Both the position numbers and the translations under genes were made by a program. Below are positions 24,629 through 33,967 of a stretch of DNA of 64,000 nt, piece after piece. The stretch comes from an uncultured Eubacteriales bacterium (GTDB lineage: Bacteria; Bacillota; Clostridia; Oscillospirales; Acutalibacteraceae): the NCBI GenBank assembly GCA_934695425.1, contig CAKUVH010000006.1, forward strand, positions 1 to 64,000, written 5' to 3'. The notes below the pieces were generated by a model. The model saw only the letters and a program-made list of their open reading frames with translations, was not told the origin of the DNA and did not search any database. How positions within the stretch are numbered: the first letter of the stretch is position 1; each line of letters starts with the position of its first letter.

Positions 24629-24837
24629 ATGAGGCTGATTTAGATGAGGTTTCGGGCGGTGCTGCCAGTTTTGATTCAAAAACGAATAAATTTTCAACAA
24701 TCTGCGATGTGTGTGGGGAAAAAATCAAGAATGTTGACGAAAATGCCTATATTATGCGCACGGGCAACAATTTGACTCACCACATTTGCAAGTCTTGCGG
24801 CGAGAAAAAATTAAAATCTCTTTTTAAAAACAAATAA
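24604..24837 (+). CDS. GG-leader zinc-ribbon protein, array 2 copy 7 (77 aa)
   Basis: The shortest of the array. Leader ends ADLDEVSGG (GG 18-19); CDVC 34-37, CKSC 62-65 and the tail GEKKLKSLFKNK. Its ATG and the GGAGGAATTGCC ribosome site lie inside the end of copy 6. Function unknown. Confidence 0.82.
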   Translation: METQKNSLNEADLDEVSGGAASFDSKTNKFSTICDVCGEKIKNVDENAYIMRTGNNLTHHICKSCGEKKLKSLFKNK

Positions 24838-24862
24838 TTCAAAAAAAATACCGCCACGAGGG

Positions 24863-25114
24863 GTGATTACAACGGAAAACGAAAAAAATTTAAACGAAGC
24901 AGATTTGAATCAAGTTTCCGGAGGTATTTCCGGTGGCAATCAAATGATCGATGATTTAACAGTGGTCTGTGACCTATGTGGAAGAAAAATCATGGCTAGC
25001 AATCAAAATTTCTACTCTACGATTACGCATAATGGAAAAGTTTGCCATTTTTGTGCGCTATGTAGCAAAGAAAATTTAGAACCTTTATTTGAATATAAAA
25101 ATAAAATCAATTAA
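24863..25114 (+). CDS. GG-leader zinc-ribbon protein, array 2 copy 8; ACG or GTG start (about 80-83 aa)
   Basis: Leader ends ADLNQVSGG. CDLC 36-39 and CHFCALC 61-67, with an extra cysteine in the second knuckle. As in copy 6, ACG (24872) stands where ATG is expected, seven bases after GAGGGGTGA. The only standard in-frame start is a GTG within that ribosome site. Function unknown. Confidence 0.7.
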   Translation: MITTENEKNLNEADLNQVSGGISGGNQMIDDLTVVCDLCGRKIMASNQNFYSTITHNGKVCHFCALCSKENLEPLFEYKNKIN

Positions 25115-25150
25115 AAAAAGCCTACCTGAAATTAATCAGGTAGGTTTAAT
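25113..25150. terminator. Bidirectional terminator between array 2 and tuf
   Basis: Perfect nine-base stem CCTACCTGA/TCAGGTAGG with A-rich left and T-rich right flanks, so it can end both converging transcripts. Confidence 0.85.
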
Positions 25151-25165
25151 TATTTTGAATACCTA

Positions 25166-26368
25166 TTATTCAAAAATTTCTGTTACAACACCGGATCCTA
25201 CTGTACGTCCGCCTTCACGGATAGCGAAACGGAGTCCTTCTTCGATAGCGATAGGAGTAATGAGTTCAACATCCATTACTACGTTATCTCCAGGCATGCA
25301 CATTTCGGTTCCTTCTGGAAGAGAAATTACACCTGTAACGTCAGTTGTTCTGAAATAGAATTGAGGACGATAGTTGTTAAAGAATGGAGTATGACGTCCG
25401 CCTTCATCTTTTGTAAGAACATATACTTGACCTTTGAATTTTGTATGAGGATGAATTGTTCCAGGTTTAGCAAGAACTTGACCGCGTTGAATATCTTCTC
25501 TTTGTACACCACGTAAAAGAACACCAACGTTGTCTCCTGCTTCAGCGTAATCGAGAAGTTTTCTGAACATTTCGATACCTGTTACAACAACTTTTCTCTT
25601 TTCTTCGGTAAGACCTACGAGTTCAACTTCTTCGTTCATTTTGAGTTGTCCACGTTCTACTCTACCTGTAGCAACTGTTCCACGACCTGTGATTGTAAAT
25701 ACGTCTTCAACAGGCATTAAGAACGGTTGATCAGCTTTTCTTTCAGGTGTTGGGATGAATTCGTCAACAGCTTTCATGAGGTCTGTAATACATTTGTATT
25801 CAGGAGCGCTTGGATCTTTTGAAGTTGATTCAAGAACTTTAAGAGCTGAACCTTTGATGATAGGAGTATCGTCGCCCGGGAAACCATATTCGGTTAAGAG
25901 GTCACGAACTTCCATTTCAACGAGGTCGAGTAATTCTTCGTCGTCTACTTGATCAACTTTGTTCATGAATACTACGATGCTTGGAACGCCAACCTGACGT
26001 GCAAGTAAGATGTGTTCACGAGTCTGAGGCATAGGACCGTCAGCAGCGGAAACTACGAGGATAGCACCGTCCATTTGAGCAGCACCGGTGATCATGTTTT
26101 TAACATAGTCAGCGTGGCCTGGGCAGTCAACGTGTGCATAGTGACGAGTTGCTGTTTCATATTCAACGTGAGAAGTATTGATTGTAATTCCACGTTCTCT
26201 TTCTTCAGGAGCTTTATCGATGTTTGCATAATCTACGAATTCTGCGTCGCCTTCGAGATTAAGAACTTTTGTGATAGCTGCTGTAAGAGTTGTTTTACCA
26301 TGGTCAACGTGACCGATAGTACCAATGTTTACGTGTGGCTTATTTCTTTCAAATTTTGCTTTTGCCAT
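25166..26368 (-). CDS. tuf: Elongation factor Tu (400 aa)
   Basis: GTPase that delivers aminoacyl-tRNA to the ribosome. G1 GHVDHGKTTLTAAI, G3 DCPGHADY, G4 NKVD, then domains 2 and 3 ending GRTVGSGVV. Full length. It is the last gene of the str cluster, separated from fusA by a GG-leader zinc-ribbon gene. Confidence 0.99.
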   Translation of the reverse strand: MAKAKFERNKPHVNIGTIGHVDHGKTTLTAAITKVLNLEGDAEFVDYANIDKAPEERERGITINTSHVEYETATRHYAHVDCPGHADYVKNMITGAAQMDGAILVVSAADGPMPQTREHILLARQVGVPSIVVFMNKVDQVDDEELLDLVEMEVRDLLTEYGFPGDDTPIIKGSALKVLESTSKDPSAPEYKCITDLMKAVDEFIPTPERKADQPFLMPVEDVFTITGRGTVATGRVERGQLKMNEEVELVGLTEEKRKVVVTGIEMFRKLLDYAEAGDNVGVLLRGVQREDIQRGQVLAKPGTIHPHTKFKGQVYVLTKDEGGRHTPFFNNYRPQFYFRTTDVTGVISLPEGTEMCMPGDNVVMDVELITPIAIEEGLRFAIREGGRTVGSGVVTEIFE

Positions 26369-26414
26369 TTAAATTTCCCCCTAAAAATAAATTTTAATAT
26401 ATGATTATAAAATC

Positions 26415-26741
26415 TTATATTTTTTTCCAGCCATAAATAACTTCGCCGGTTTTGGAGTCGATGGACTTTTCGTATTTTTGGTAATATAATTCATAACCCG
26501 GGTCAATGACGGCCTTACCGCCATTAAGAAGACTTTCGGCACACTCGGTGCAAAAATACGGTGAATCAAAACCATCAGCTTGTACTCTGATGACTTCTGC
26601 CCCGCCCTTCATTACTTTTCCGCAAGAAGGACATACAGGCTTCCAAATTCCTGACTTTCCGCCAAGAATCTGAGGCATATCGGCGCCTCCGGAAACTTTT
26701 TCAAGGCTATCTTCACAAAGACCAAAATCTTTAATGTCCAT
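26415..26741 (-). CDS. GG-leader zinc-ribbon protein inside the str operon (108 aa)
   Basis: The start at 26741 follows GGAGGTTGGGGGT; the in-frame extension to 26789 has no ribosome site. Leader MDIKDFGLCEDSLEKVSGG has GG at 18-19. CPSC 37-40 and CTEC 64-67 form a zinc ribbon like that of array 2, with a longer tail (GYELYYQKYEKS...GEVIYGWKKI). It lies between fusA and tuf on the same strand with its own promoter, so it probably shares strong expression with tuf. Function unknown. Confidence 0.8.
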   Translation of the reverse strand: MDIKDFGLCEDSLEKVSGGADMPQILGGKSGIWKPVCPSCGKVMKGGAEVIRVQADGFDSPYFCTECAESLLNGGKAVIDPGYELYYQKYEKSIDSKTGEVIYGWKKI

Positions 26742-26779
26742 ACCCCCAACCTCCAAAGCCATTATTAAGCTATATATGG

Positions 26780-26808
26780 ATTTTACCAACTATTATCCAA
26801 AAAATCAA
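26780..26808 (-). promoter_or_regulatory. Internal promoter for the GG peptide and tuf
   Basis: Minus strand TTGATT (26808-26803), 17 bases, TAAAAT (26785-26780), 38 bases before the GG peptide start. Confidence 0.6.
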
Positions 26809-26846
26809 CTAAAATATTCTTGTGAATTTAGTTCACTAAAAATAAA

Positions 26847-28922
26847 TTAATCTTTTTTTCTGGCGGCAATAATTTGTTCTGAAACAGATTTCGGAACTTC
26901 GGCATAGTGGCTTGGTTCCATTGTGTATTGTCCTCTTCCTTGGGTTGTAGAACGCATATCGGTTGCGTATCCGAACATTTCGGAAAGCGGAACCATTGCA
27001 TTGATTCTTTGAGCGCCGGAAATTGCTTCCATTCCTTGAATCATACCACGACGAGAGTTGATATCACCAATAACGTCGCCCATGTATTCTTCAGGAACAA
27101 TAACCGTAACTTTCATTATAGGCTCCAAGAGAACCGGGTCAGCTTGTTTCATAGCTGATTTAAACGCCATAGAACCGGCAATTTTAAATGCCATTTCAGA
27201 TGAGTCAACTTCGTGATATGAACCATCATAAAGTGTAACTTTTACGTCAACAACATTATAGCCTGCGAGCACGCCGGAAAGCATAGCGCCTTGTATACCG
27301 TTATCAACCGCAGGGATGTATTCTTTCGGGATAGCTCCCCCAACGATTTCGTTAACGAATTCGTAACCTTTGGTTGGATTCGGCTCAACTTTGATTTTAA
27401 CGTGACCGTATTGTCCACGTCCACCGGATTGTCTTGCATATTTTTCTTCAACATCTGCAGGTTTGCGGATTGTTTCTTTATATGCAACTTGAGGATTACC
27501 GACGGTTGCTTCTACTTTGAATTCACGTAAAAGTCTGTCTACGATGATTTCAAGGTGAAGTTCACCCATTCCGGCAATGATTGTTTGACCTGTTTCTTCG
27601 TCTGTGTAAGCTTTAAAAGTTGGATCTTCTTCAGCTAATTTAGCGAGTGCCAGGCCCATTTTTTCTTGTCCGGCTTTTGTTTTAGGTTCAATAGCAACTC
27701 TGATAACAGGATCCGGGAATTCCATGGATTCAAGGATTACAGGATGTCTTTCGTCACAAAGGGTGTCACCTGTTGTAGTATTTTTAAGTCCTACTGCAGC
27801 GGCGATATCTCCTGCGTAAACTTTTTCGATGTCCTGTCTGTGATTTGAATGCATTTGAAGAATTCTTCCGAGTCTTTCTTTGTTATCTTTTGTGGAGTTA
27901 TAAACAGTTGAACCTGCTTCGATAGTACCTGAATATACTCTGAAGAAGCAAAGTTTTCCTACGAATGGGTCGGTTGCAATCTTAAATGCAAGAGCTGCAA
28001 ACGGTTCTTCGTCAGAAGATGGACGTTCAACTTCTTCTTCTGTATCAGGGTTTACACCCTTAATCGGAGGTACGTCTGTAGGAGAAGGCATGTAATCAAC
28101 GATTGCATCCAAAAGTTTTTGTACGCCCTTATTTCTGTAGGATGTACCACAAGTTACAGGAACCATTGTATTGTCGATGGTTGCCTTTCTTATGCACTTT
28201 TTGATTTCGTCTATTGTGATTTCTTCACCTTCAAGATATTTTTCCATTATCTCGTCGTCAGCTTCAGCTACGTGTTCGAGCATCTCTGAATGATATTTTT
28301 CAGCTAATTCTTTCATATCTTCAGGGATTTCTTCTACTCTGATGTCTTTTCCGAGATCATCATAGTAAACGTAAGCTTTCATTTCAACTAAGTCTATAAT
28401 TCCTTTAAATGTATCTTCTGAACCGATAGGCAATTGAATCGGTACAGCGTTACAATTAAGGCGTTCTTTCATCATTTTTACAACATTGTAAAAGTCTGCG
28501 CCCATTATGTCCATTTTGTTAACATAAGCCATTCTGGGTACGCCGTATTTATCAGCTTGACGCCATACTGTTTCGGATTGAGGTTCAACCCCGCCTTTTG
28601 CGCAAAGAACAGTAACGGAACCATCCAAAACTCTAAGGGAACGCTCAACTTCAACGGTAAAGTCAACGTGACCCGGAGTGTCGATTATATTTATACGATG
28701 ATTATGCCAAAAACAAGTTGTTGCAGCAGAAGTAATTGTGATTCCGCGTTCTTGTTCTTGAACCATCCAGTCCATAGTCGCAGCTCCGTCATGAGTTTCG
28801 CCTATTTTGTGATTTATACCGGTATAATAAAGAATACGTTCGGTAGTCGTTGTTTTACCGGCGTCAATATGAGCCATAATTCCAATGTTGCGAGTCATTT
28901 CCAATGACACTTTTCTGGGCAT
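26847..28922 (-). CDS. fusA: Elongation factor G (691 aa)
   Basis: Translocation GTPase. G1 AHIDAGKTTTTERILYYTG, G3 DTPGHVDF, G4 NKMD, then domains II-V including GGRGQYGHVKIKVEP and RGMIQGMEA. Full length. AAGGAGGATATT precedes the ATG. Typical str-operon member. Confidence 0.99.
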   Translation of the reverse strand: MPRKVSLEMTRNIGIMAHIDAGKTTTTERILYYTGINHKIGETHDGAATMDWMVQEQERGITITSAATTCFWHNHRINIIDTPGHVDFTVEVERSLRVLDGSVTVLCAKGGVEPQSETVWRQADKYGVPRMAYVNKMDIMGADFYNVVKMMKERLNCNAVPIQLPIGSEDTFKGIIDLVEMKAYVYYDDLGKDIRVEEIPEDMKELAEKYHSEMLEHVAEADDEIMEKYLEGEEITIDEIKKCIRKATIDNTMVPVTCGTSYRNKGVQKLLDAIVDYMPSPTDVPPIKGVNPDTEEEVERPSSDEEPFAALAFKIATDPFVGKLCFFRVYSGTIEAGSTVYNSTKDNKERLGRILQMHSNHRQDIEKVYAGDIAAAVGLKNTTTGDTLCDERHPVILESMEFPDPVIRVAIEPKTKAGQEKMGLALAKLAEEDPTFKAYTDEETGQTIIAGMGELHLEIIVDRLLREFKVEATVGNPQVAYKETIRKPADVEEKYARQSGGRGQYGHVKIKVEPNPTKGYEFVNEIVGGAIPKEYIPAVDNGIQGAMLSGVLAGYNVVDVKVTLYDGSYHEVDSSEMAFKIAGSMAFKSAMKQADPVLLEPIMKVTVIVPEEYMGDVIGDINSRRGMIQGMEAISGAQRINAMVPLSEMFGYATDMRSTTQGRGQYTMEPSHYAEVPKSVSEQIIAARKKD

Positions 28923-28964
28923 AATATCCTCCTTTTCTATCTGTATTATTTATTATGTGCATAA

Positions 28965-29237
28965 TTAATCTAAAAAATCATTAAATTCTTCGCGATCCAC
29001 ATCAAGCGAGTTTAAAACCATTATAACTTCATCACGATTAAAAAATCGTTTGAGGCTTTCGTCGCGCTTTAAGACTTTTCCTGCACGTAAACTATTCTCT
29101 ATATTATTTCTAACATCAATAATAGTAGAGTTAAGAACTTTGGGGTCATTTGCTTTGATATCAATTCTGTGCGCATAGTTACAATTTGCAAGCACCACAT
29201 TTAAAACTGATATAATCAAAGAAATATAGCGCACCAA
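28965..29237 (-). CDS. Small membrane-anchored or secreted protein in the str operon (90 aa)
   Basis: I do not recognise it. The best start is TTG at 29237 (or GTG at 29234), placed after GGTAGGAGGTG. It yields an N-terminal hydrophobic segment (VRYISLIISVLNVVLANC) and a charged helical remainder ending FNRDEVIMVLNSLDVDREEF. Upstream in-frame codons overlap rpsG and lack a ribosome site. It is 10 bases after rpsG and 42 before fusA. Unusual within a ribosomal operon; function unknown. Confidence 0.65.
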   Translation of the reverse strand: MVRYISLIISVLNVVLANCNYAHRIDIKANDPKVLNSTIIDVRNNIENSLRAGKVLKRDESLKRFFNRDEVIMVLNSLDVDREEFNDFLD

Positions 29238-29247
29238 AACACACCTC

Positions 29248-29718
29248 CTACCATCTATAGTGAGCGAATGCTTTGTTTGCTTCTGCCATCTTATGAGTGT
29301 CTTCGCGTTTTTTAACTGCCGCTCCGGACTCATTGATAGCGTCTAAAATTTCCCCGGCAAGTCTTTCTACCATTGTTCTTTCTGAACGAAGTCTGGAGTA
29401 TCTTGTGAGCCATCTTAAACCTAAAGTTTGTCTTCTGTCAGCTCTTACTTCGATAGGAACTTGATAAGTAGCTCCTCCGACACGTCTGGCTTTAACTTCA
29501 AGTGTAGGCATTATGTTTTCCATAGCTTGTTCAAAAACTTCAAGTGCTTCTCTTCCGGTTTTAGTCTGAATTATTTCAAATGCTTTATAGACTATCCTTT
29601 GAGCAACACCTCTTTTTCCGTCTATCATAATATTATTGATAAGACGAGTTACTAATTTAGAGTTATACAAGGGGTCTTGTAAAACATCACGTTTGGGAAC
29701 CGAACCTCTTCTTGGCAC
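29248..29718 (-). CDS. rpsG: 30S ribosomal protein S7 (156 aa)
   Basis: 16S rRNA-binding head assembly protein. The GTG start at 29718, after GGAGGGAAGAAAC, gives the canonical VPRRGSVPKRDVLQDPLYNS and the standard 156-residue length. Motifs include RVGGATYQVPIEVRADRRQ and the C-terminal KMAEANKAFAHYRW. An in-frame extension to 29844 is not translated in homologues. Confidence 0.98.
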   Translation of the reverse strand: MPRRGSVPKRDVLQDPLYNSKLVTRLINNIMIDGKRGVAQRIVYKAFEIIQTKTGREALEVFEQAMENIMPTLEVKARRVGGATYQVPIEVRADRRQTLGLRWLTRYSRLRSERTMVERLAGEILDAINESGAAVKKREDTHKMAEANKAFAHYRW

Positions 29719-29858
29719 GTTTCTTCCCTCCTTCACAATAATGATATCATAGGTACTCGAAAGTAGTTTAGCTTCCGCCGGCCAATACAGAGGCATTTTA
29801 TATATAAAACGCTTCTGCATTGTACTTAAATGCAAAGCTATCATTTTTTCTTAAGGTC

Positions 29859-30287
29859 CTATTTCTTGGCTGCGCCTGCTTTAGGACGTTTTGCTCCGTA
29901 CTTCGAACGAGCTTGCATACGTTTTGCAACGCCTTGAGCGTCAAGGGTACCTCTTATGATGTGATAACGCACACCCGGTAAGTCCTTAACACGTCCGCCA
30001 CGGATAAGAACGACACTGTGTTCTTGTAAATTGTGTCCGATTCCTGGAATGTAAGAAGTTACTTCTAAACCATTTGAAAGACGAACCCTGGCGATTTTTC
30101 TAAGAGCCGAGTTAGGTTTCTTAGGAGTAGCGGTTTTAACAGCTGTACAAACGCCTCTTTTTTGCGGAGAAGTTTGGTCTATAGCTTCTCTTTTTTTAGA
30201 GTTCCAGCCTTTTAAAAGCGCAGGAGCCTTAGCTTTTCTTTCATGGCTTTTTCTTCCTTTGCGGACCAATTGGTTAAATGTTGGCAT
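29859..30287 (-). CDS. rpsL: 30S ribosomal protein S12 (142 aa)
   Basis: Decoding-centre protein. TVNQL-like start MPTFNQLVRKGRK, TATPKKPNSALRKIARVRL, and the conserved PGIGHNLQEHSVVLIRGGRV and DLPGVRYHIIRG. K at the streptomycin-resistance position is the wild-type KKPNS. First gene of the str operon. GGAGGTGTAAC precedes the ATG. Confidence 0.98.
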   Translation of the reverse strand: MPTFNQLVRKGRKSHERKAKAPALLKGWNSKKREAIDQTSPQKRGVCTAVKTATPKKPNSALRKIARVRLSNGLEVTSYIPGIGHNLQEHSVVLIRGGRVKDLPGVRYHIIRGTLDAQGVAKRMQARSKYGAKRPKAGAAKK

Positions 30288-30341
30288 GTTACACCTCCTA
30301 TGTGTAAGTTATAGATGCATAACCAAATTATGCAACGACTT

Positions 30342-30370
30342 ATTTTAACATTTTTAATCGATTCTGTCAA
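30342..30370 (-). promoter_or_regulatory. Promoter of the str operon
   Basis: Minus strand TTGACA (30370-30365), 17 bases, TAAAAT (30347-30342), with a leader of about 50 bases to rpsL. Confidence 0.8.
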
Positions 30371-30556
30371 GAAAATATATTAATTACAAAATATGATTTG
30401 TCGGTGATATCTATGGGCTAAAATTCTATAAAAAATTTTCCAAAACAAATATTTTATAAATTGATAATAGTAATAACTTGTTTAAAACGTAAATAAGTAT
30501 TAAAATAAAATATAGTATATTTTATAAAAAGGCAGACAACTCAAAATTTATGGGGT

Positions 30557-32788
30557 GTGAAAAATTTGGCTAAAGGAACTACTATAAGAATGTGGAGAAG
30601 ATCGCTCGTGGTGCTGGCGATATTGGTATTCGGAGGGTTTTCTCTTTTGGTAATAAGATTAATCGCTTTGCAGATATGCCAGGGTGATTTTTTACAGAGA
30701 ATGGCGTCGGAGCAACAGCTTGCGGACACAAAAATCAGCGCCAGACGAGGAACTATTTTTGACAGAAATATGAAACCTCTTGCACAGAGCGCAACAGTTT
30801 GGAATGTGGTGCTTGAACCTGCGTACATAAGTTCCGACGATAAAAAAGAAATAATTTGCAGTGGTCTTAGCGAAATCCTTGATATGGATAAGGAAAAACT
30901 AAGGGAGCTTTCGAATAAAAAATCCTGCTACACTATAATAAAGAAAAAAGTAGACAGCGAAATAAAAGATAAAATAATAGAATTTAAAAATCTTCATAAA
31001 ATTTCGAGCGGGATAAGGCTTATCGAAGATTACAAAAGATATTATCCGTACGGAAAATTCGCTGCTCCTGTTTTAGGATTCACCGGCGCAGACAGCCAAG
31101 GTCTTGCAGGGATCGAAGCGTATTACGAAAAAGTTCTTAAAGGCGAACCGGGAAGAATTGTAACCGCTAAGAATGCGGTCGGAACCGAAATGCCGTTTGA
31201 TTACGAGCAATTAATTTCCGCAAAGCCCGGCAGCAGCCTTAAACTTTGCATAGATGAAACAATTCAACACCTCATGGAGAAAAACCTTGAAGAGGGCGTA
31301 ATAAATCACAAGGTAAAAAATCGTGCGGCGGCGATAGCTATGGACGTGAAAACCGGCGAAATATTAGGAATGGCGGTAAAGGGTGATTTTGACCCGAACG
31401 AACCGTTTAAGATTGCCGATCCCGAAGAAGAAGCCAGGGTGAATTCTCTGAGCGACGAAGAAAAACCTAAAGCAAAAGCAGAAGCACTAAGCAAACAATG
31501 GCGAAACAAAGCGGTAAGTGATACATATTATCCGGGGTCTGTATTTAAAATGGTAACAGCCTCTATGGGCTTGGAACTTGATGTTGTTAATGAGAAATCA
31601 ACTTTTACATGTAACGGATCATTCAAGCCGTGCGAAGGCGCAAAGCCTATCGGATGCCATAAGAGAGGCGGCCACGGAACACAAAATTTTGTAGAAGCAC
31701 TTTGCCATTCTTGCAACCCTGCTTTCATTATGCTGGGTCAAAGAATCGGCACCGAAAATTTCTTTAATTTTTATAAAGCGTTTGGATTCCACAACAAAAC
31801 CGGAATAGATTTACCGGGCGAATCGGGTGACTTATTCTTCCACGCAGACGGAAGCATGACGCTCACTGACCTTGCGGTTGCGTCAATGGGGCAAAACTTC
31901 GGTATCACACCGATACAAATGATAACGGCAGCGGCAACGATTGCAAACGGCGGAAATTTGGTTCAGCCGCACGTTGTAAAAGAAATACTGGATGAAAATG
32001 GAAACATTGTTAAAACGATAGATCCTATTGTAAAAAGAAAGGTGATTTCAGAGCAAACCGCCAAGAGAGTAACCTCCATGCTATATGAAAATGCGGTTCA
32101 CGGAGCTGCTAAAAATGCCTATGTACCGGGATATCGAGTAGCGGGAAAAACAGGTACTTCGGAAAAAATAGGTTTGAGCACACCGGGACAAAAAGATTAC
32201 ATATCTTCATTCTGCGGATTTGCTCCGGCGGACGATCCGAAAATCGCAATGCTTGTATTTTTTGACACACCTAAAGGCGAGTATTATTACGGAAGCGCCG
32301 TAGCTGCTCCTGTGTTTGCAAAAGCCATGCAAGATATTCTCCCCTACATGGGAATCGAAAAAATATACACCGAAGAAGAGAAAAAACAATTTGAAAATAA
32401 AACTCCGGAACTTATCGGAAAATCGGTAAGCGACGCAAAATCAACGGCAGCCGGCATGTCTTTAAGACCGGTAATTATCGGCGAAGGCGAAAATGTAATT
32501 GCACAAATTCCACAGCCGTCAGAACAAATTTCTCAAGGCGGGAACATAGTTTTATACACCGACAGCGAAAGCAAAAATACATCGGTGAAAGTTCCAAAGC
32601 TCATCGGAATGTCGGTTCTTGAGGCGACAAAAACAGCTCTTGCATTTAATTTGAATATTAAAATATCAGGCTCCAACCTATCGGATGCGGGCGTGGTATC
32701 CTCGACTCAAAGCGTGGCAGAAGGAACGGAAGTCAGTCCGGGAACAACGATCAATGTCGGGTTTATCCACGAAGATAAAGTAACTTAA
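30557..32788 (+). CDS. spoVD: SpoVD-type penicillin-binding protein with PASTA domains (about 739-743 aa)
   Basis: Class B transpeptidase of peptidoglycan synthesis; the SpoVD branch acts in spore cortex. One N-terminal membrane helix (about residues 14-36), dimerisation domain (RRGTIFDRN), transpeptidase motifs SVFK (SxxK), SCN (SxN) and KTGTSEK. Two PASTA repeats (about 625-690 and 692-740) follow. Start is GTG 30557, or TTG 30569, which is better spaced from the GGGG before it. It is followed by mraY, spoVE and murG, the dcw order without murE, murF and murD. PBP2B is the alternative name. Confidence 0.9.
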   Translation: MKNLAKGTTIRMWRRSLVVLAILVFGGFSLLVIRLIALQICQGDFLQRMASEQQLADTKISARRGTIFDRNMKPLAQSATVWNVVLEPAYISSDDKKEIICSGLSEILDMDKEKLRELSNKKSCYTIIKKKVDSEIKDKIIEFKNLHKISSGIRLIEDYKRYYPYGKFAAPVLGFTGADSQGLAGIEAYYEKVLKGEPGRIVTAKNAVGTEMPFDYEQLISAKPGSSLKLCIDETIQHLMEKNLEEGVINHKVKNRAAAIAMDVKTGEILGMAVKGDFDPNEPFKIADPEEEARVNSLSDEEKPKAKAEALSKQWRNKAVSDTYYPGSVFKMVTASMGLELDVVNEKSTFTCNGSFKPCEGAKPIGCHKRGGHGTQNFVEALCHSCNPAFIMLGQRIGTENFFNFYKAFGFHNKTGIDLPGESGDLFFHADGSMTLTDLAVASMGQNFGITPIQMITAAATIANGGNLVQPHVVKEILDENGNIVKTIDPIVKRKVISEQTAKRVTSMLYENAVHGAAKNAYVPGYRVAGKTGTSEKIGLSTPGQKDYISSFCGFAPADDPKIAMLVFFDTPKGEYYYGSAVAAPVFAKAMQDILPYMGIEKIYTEEEKKQFENKTPELIGKSVSDAKSTAAGMSLRPVIIGEGENVIAQIPQPSEQISQGGNIVLYTDSESKNTSVKVPKLIGMSVLEATKTALAFNLNIKISGSNLSDAGVVSSTQSVAEGTEVSPGTTINVGFIHEDKVT

Positions 32789-32799
32789 AAATTATATAT

Positions 32800-32828
32800 T
32801 TGGAATAATTCATAAAATGATATATAAT
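32800..32828 (+). promoter_or_regulatory. Promoter of mraY
   Basis: TTGGAA (32800-32805), 17 bases, TATAAT (32823-32828). It is located just after the spoVD stop codon. Confidence 0.55.
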
Positions 32829-32886
32829 TTATAACATAATTCATTCATATATCGGAAAAAATAATAATACGGAGGCGGTTAATCGC

Positions 32887-33930
32887 ATGAACAGTTATGC
32901 TATATCAGCTCTAAGTGCTGTATTTATCTCTTTCTTAATAACTTTATTTTCGGGGAAAATTGTAATTCCTTTTCTTCACAAATTAAAATACGGTCAAACA
33001 ATTTTGGAAGTGGGGCCTTCTTGGCACAAAAACAAACAAGGCACACCGACAATGGGCGGAATAATGTTTATCGTAGGAATTGTTATTTCTACTGTAATAT
33101 GCGTACCTGCTTATTATAAAATATCTGAAATTTCAGGTGTAAACGCAACAGAAACTCCTCTCATGATTGTAAAAATATTTGCAGGTCTTGCACTTGCGGT
33201 GGCATATGGCGTCGTGGGGCTTATGGATGATTATGTAAAAGTAAGCAAAAAACAGAACAAAGGCCTAACTCCAAAGCAAAAACTAATTCTACAATTTGGA
33301 ATTGTGGGATGTTACTTTTTGGTGCTTCACGCTGTAAATAAATCTTTCGGCGGACCGGTTTTAACTACTGTTAAGATACCTTTTATGGGAAGTGTTGATT
33401 TAGGAATTTTCTACTGGTTAATTTTTGCCATTATCGTAGTAGGAATCGTAAACGCAGCCAATTTGACCGACGGAATTGACGGTCTATGCACTTCGGTAAC
33501 ATTTTTCGCGGCGCTTTTTGCAATGGTAATTTTAAATATCCTGGGAATGTCCGGGTTAAGCATTGAAGCTGCGGCTCTTGCAGGAGGGTGCTTGGGATTC
33601 TTATTCTGGAACTTCCATCCGGCAAAAGTATTTATGGGCGATACAGGTTCCCTATTCTTAGGCGGAATGGTTTGCGCGTTATTTATGGGAGCGAACCTTT
33701 ATATTCCTCTTATAGTACTCAGTTTTGTTTATATCGCCGAGATGTTTTCGGTTATTATTCAAGTTTTGTACTTCAAATTTACACACGGAAAAAGGCTTTT
33801 CAAAATGAGTCCTCTTCACCACCATTTTGAAATGTGTGGCTGGGACGAAGTAAAAATATGCGCAGTTTTCAGCGTTGCAACAGTTATTCTTGGGGTTTTA
33901 TCAACCCTCATGGTAATATACGGCATGTAA
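32887..33930 (+). CDS. mraY: Phospho-N-acetylmuramoyl-pentapeptide transferase (347 aa)
   Basis: Membrane enzyme making lipid I from UDP-MurNAc-pentapeptide and undecaprenyl phosphate. About ten helices; catalytic segments MDDYVKVSKKQNKGLTPKQK, NAANLTDGIDGL and the histidine loop SPLHHHFEMCGWDE. Early GTPTMGG is also present. Full length. GGAGGCGGTTAATCGC precedes the ATG. Confidence 0.97.
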   Translation: MNSYAISALSAVFISFLITLFSGKIVIPFLHKLKYGQTILEVGPSWHKNKQGTPTMGGIMFIVGIVISTVICVPAYYKISEISGVNATETPLMIVKIFAGLALAVAYGVVGLMDDYVKVSKKQNKGLTPKQKLILQFGIVGCYFLVLHAVNKSFGGPVLTTVKIPFMGSVDLGIFYWLIFAIIVVGIVNAANLTDGIDGLCTSVTFFAALFAMVILNILGMSGLSIEAAALAGGCLGFLFWNFHPAKVFMGDTGSLFLGGMVCALFMGANLYIPLIVLSFVYIAEMFSVIIQVLYFKFTHGKRLFKMSPLHHHFEMCGWDEVKICAVFSVATVILGVLSTLMVIYGM

Positions 33931-33967
33931 AAATAAATTAACAACTTAAGGAGGAAATTAAACCTCG

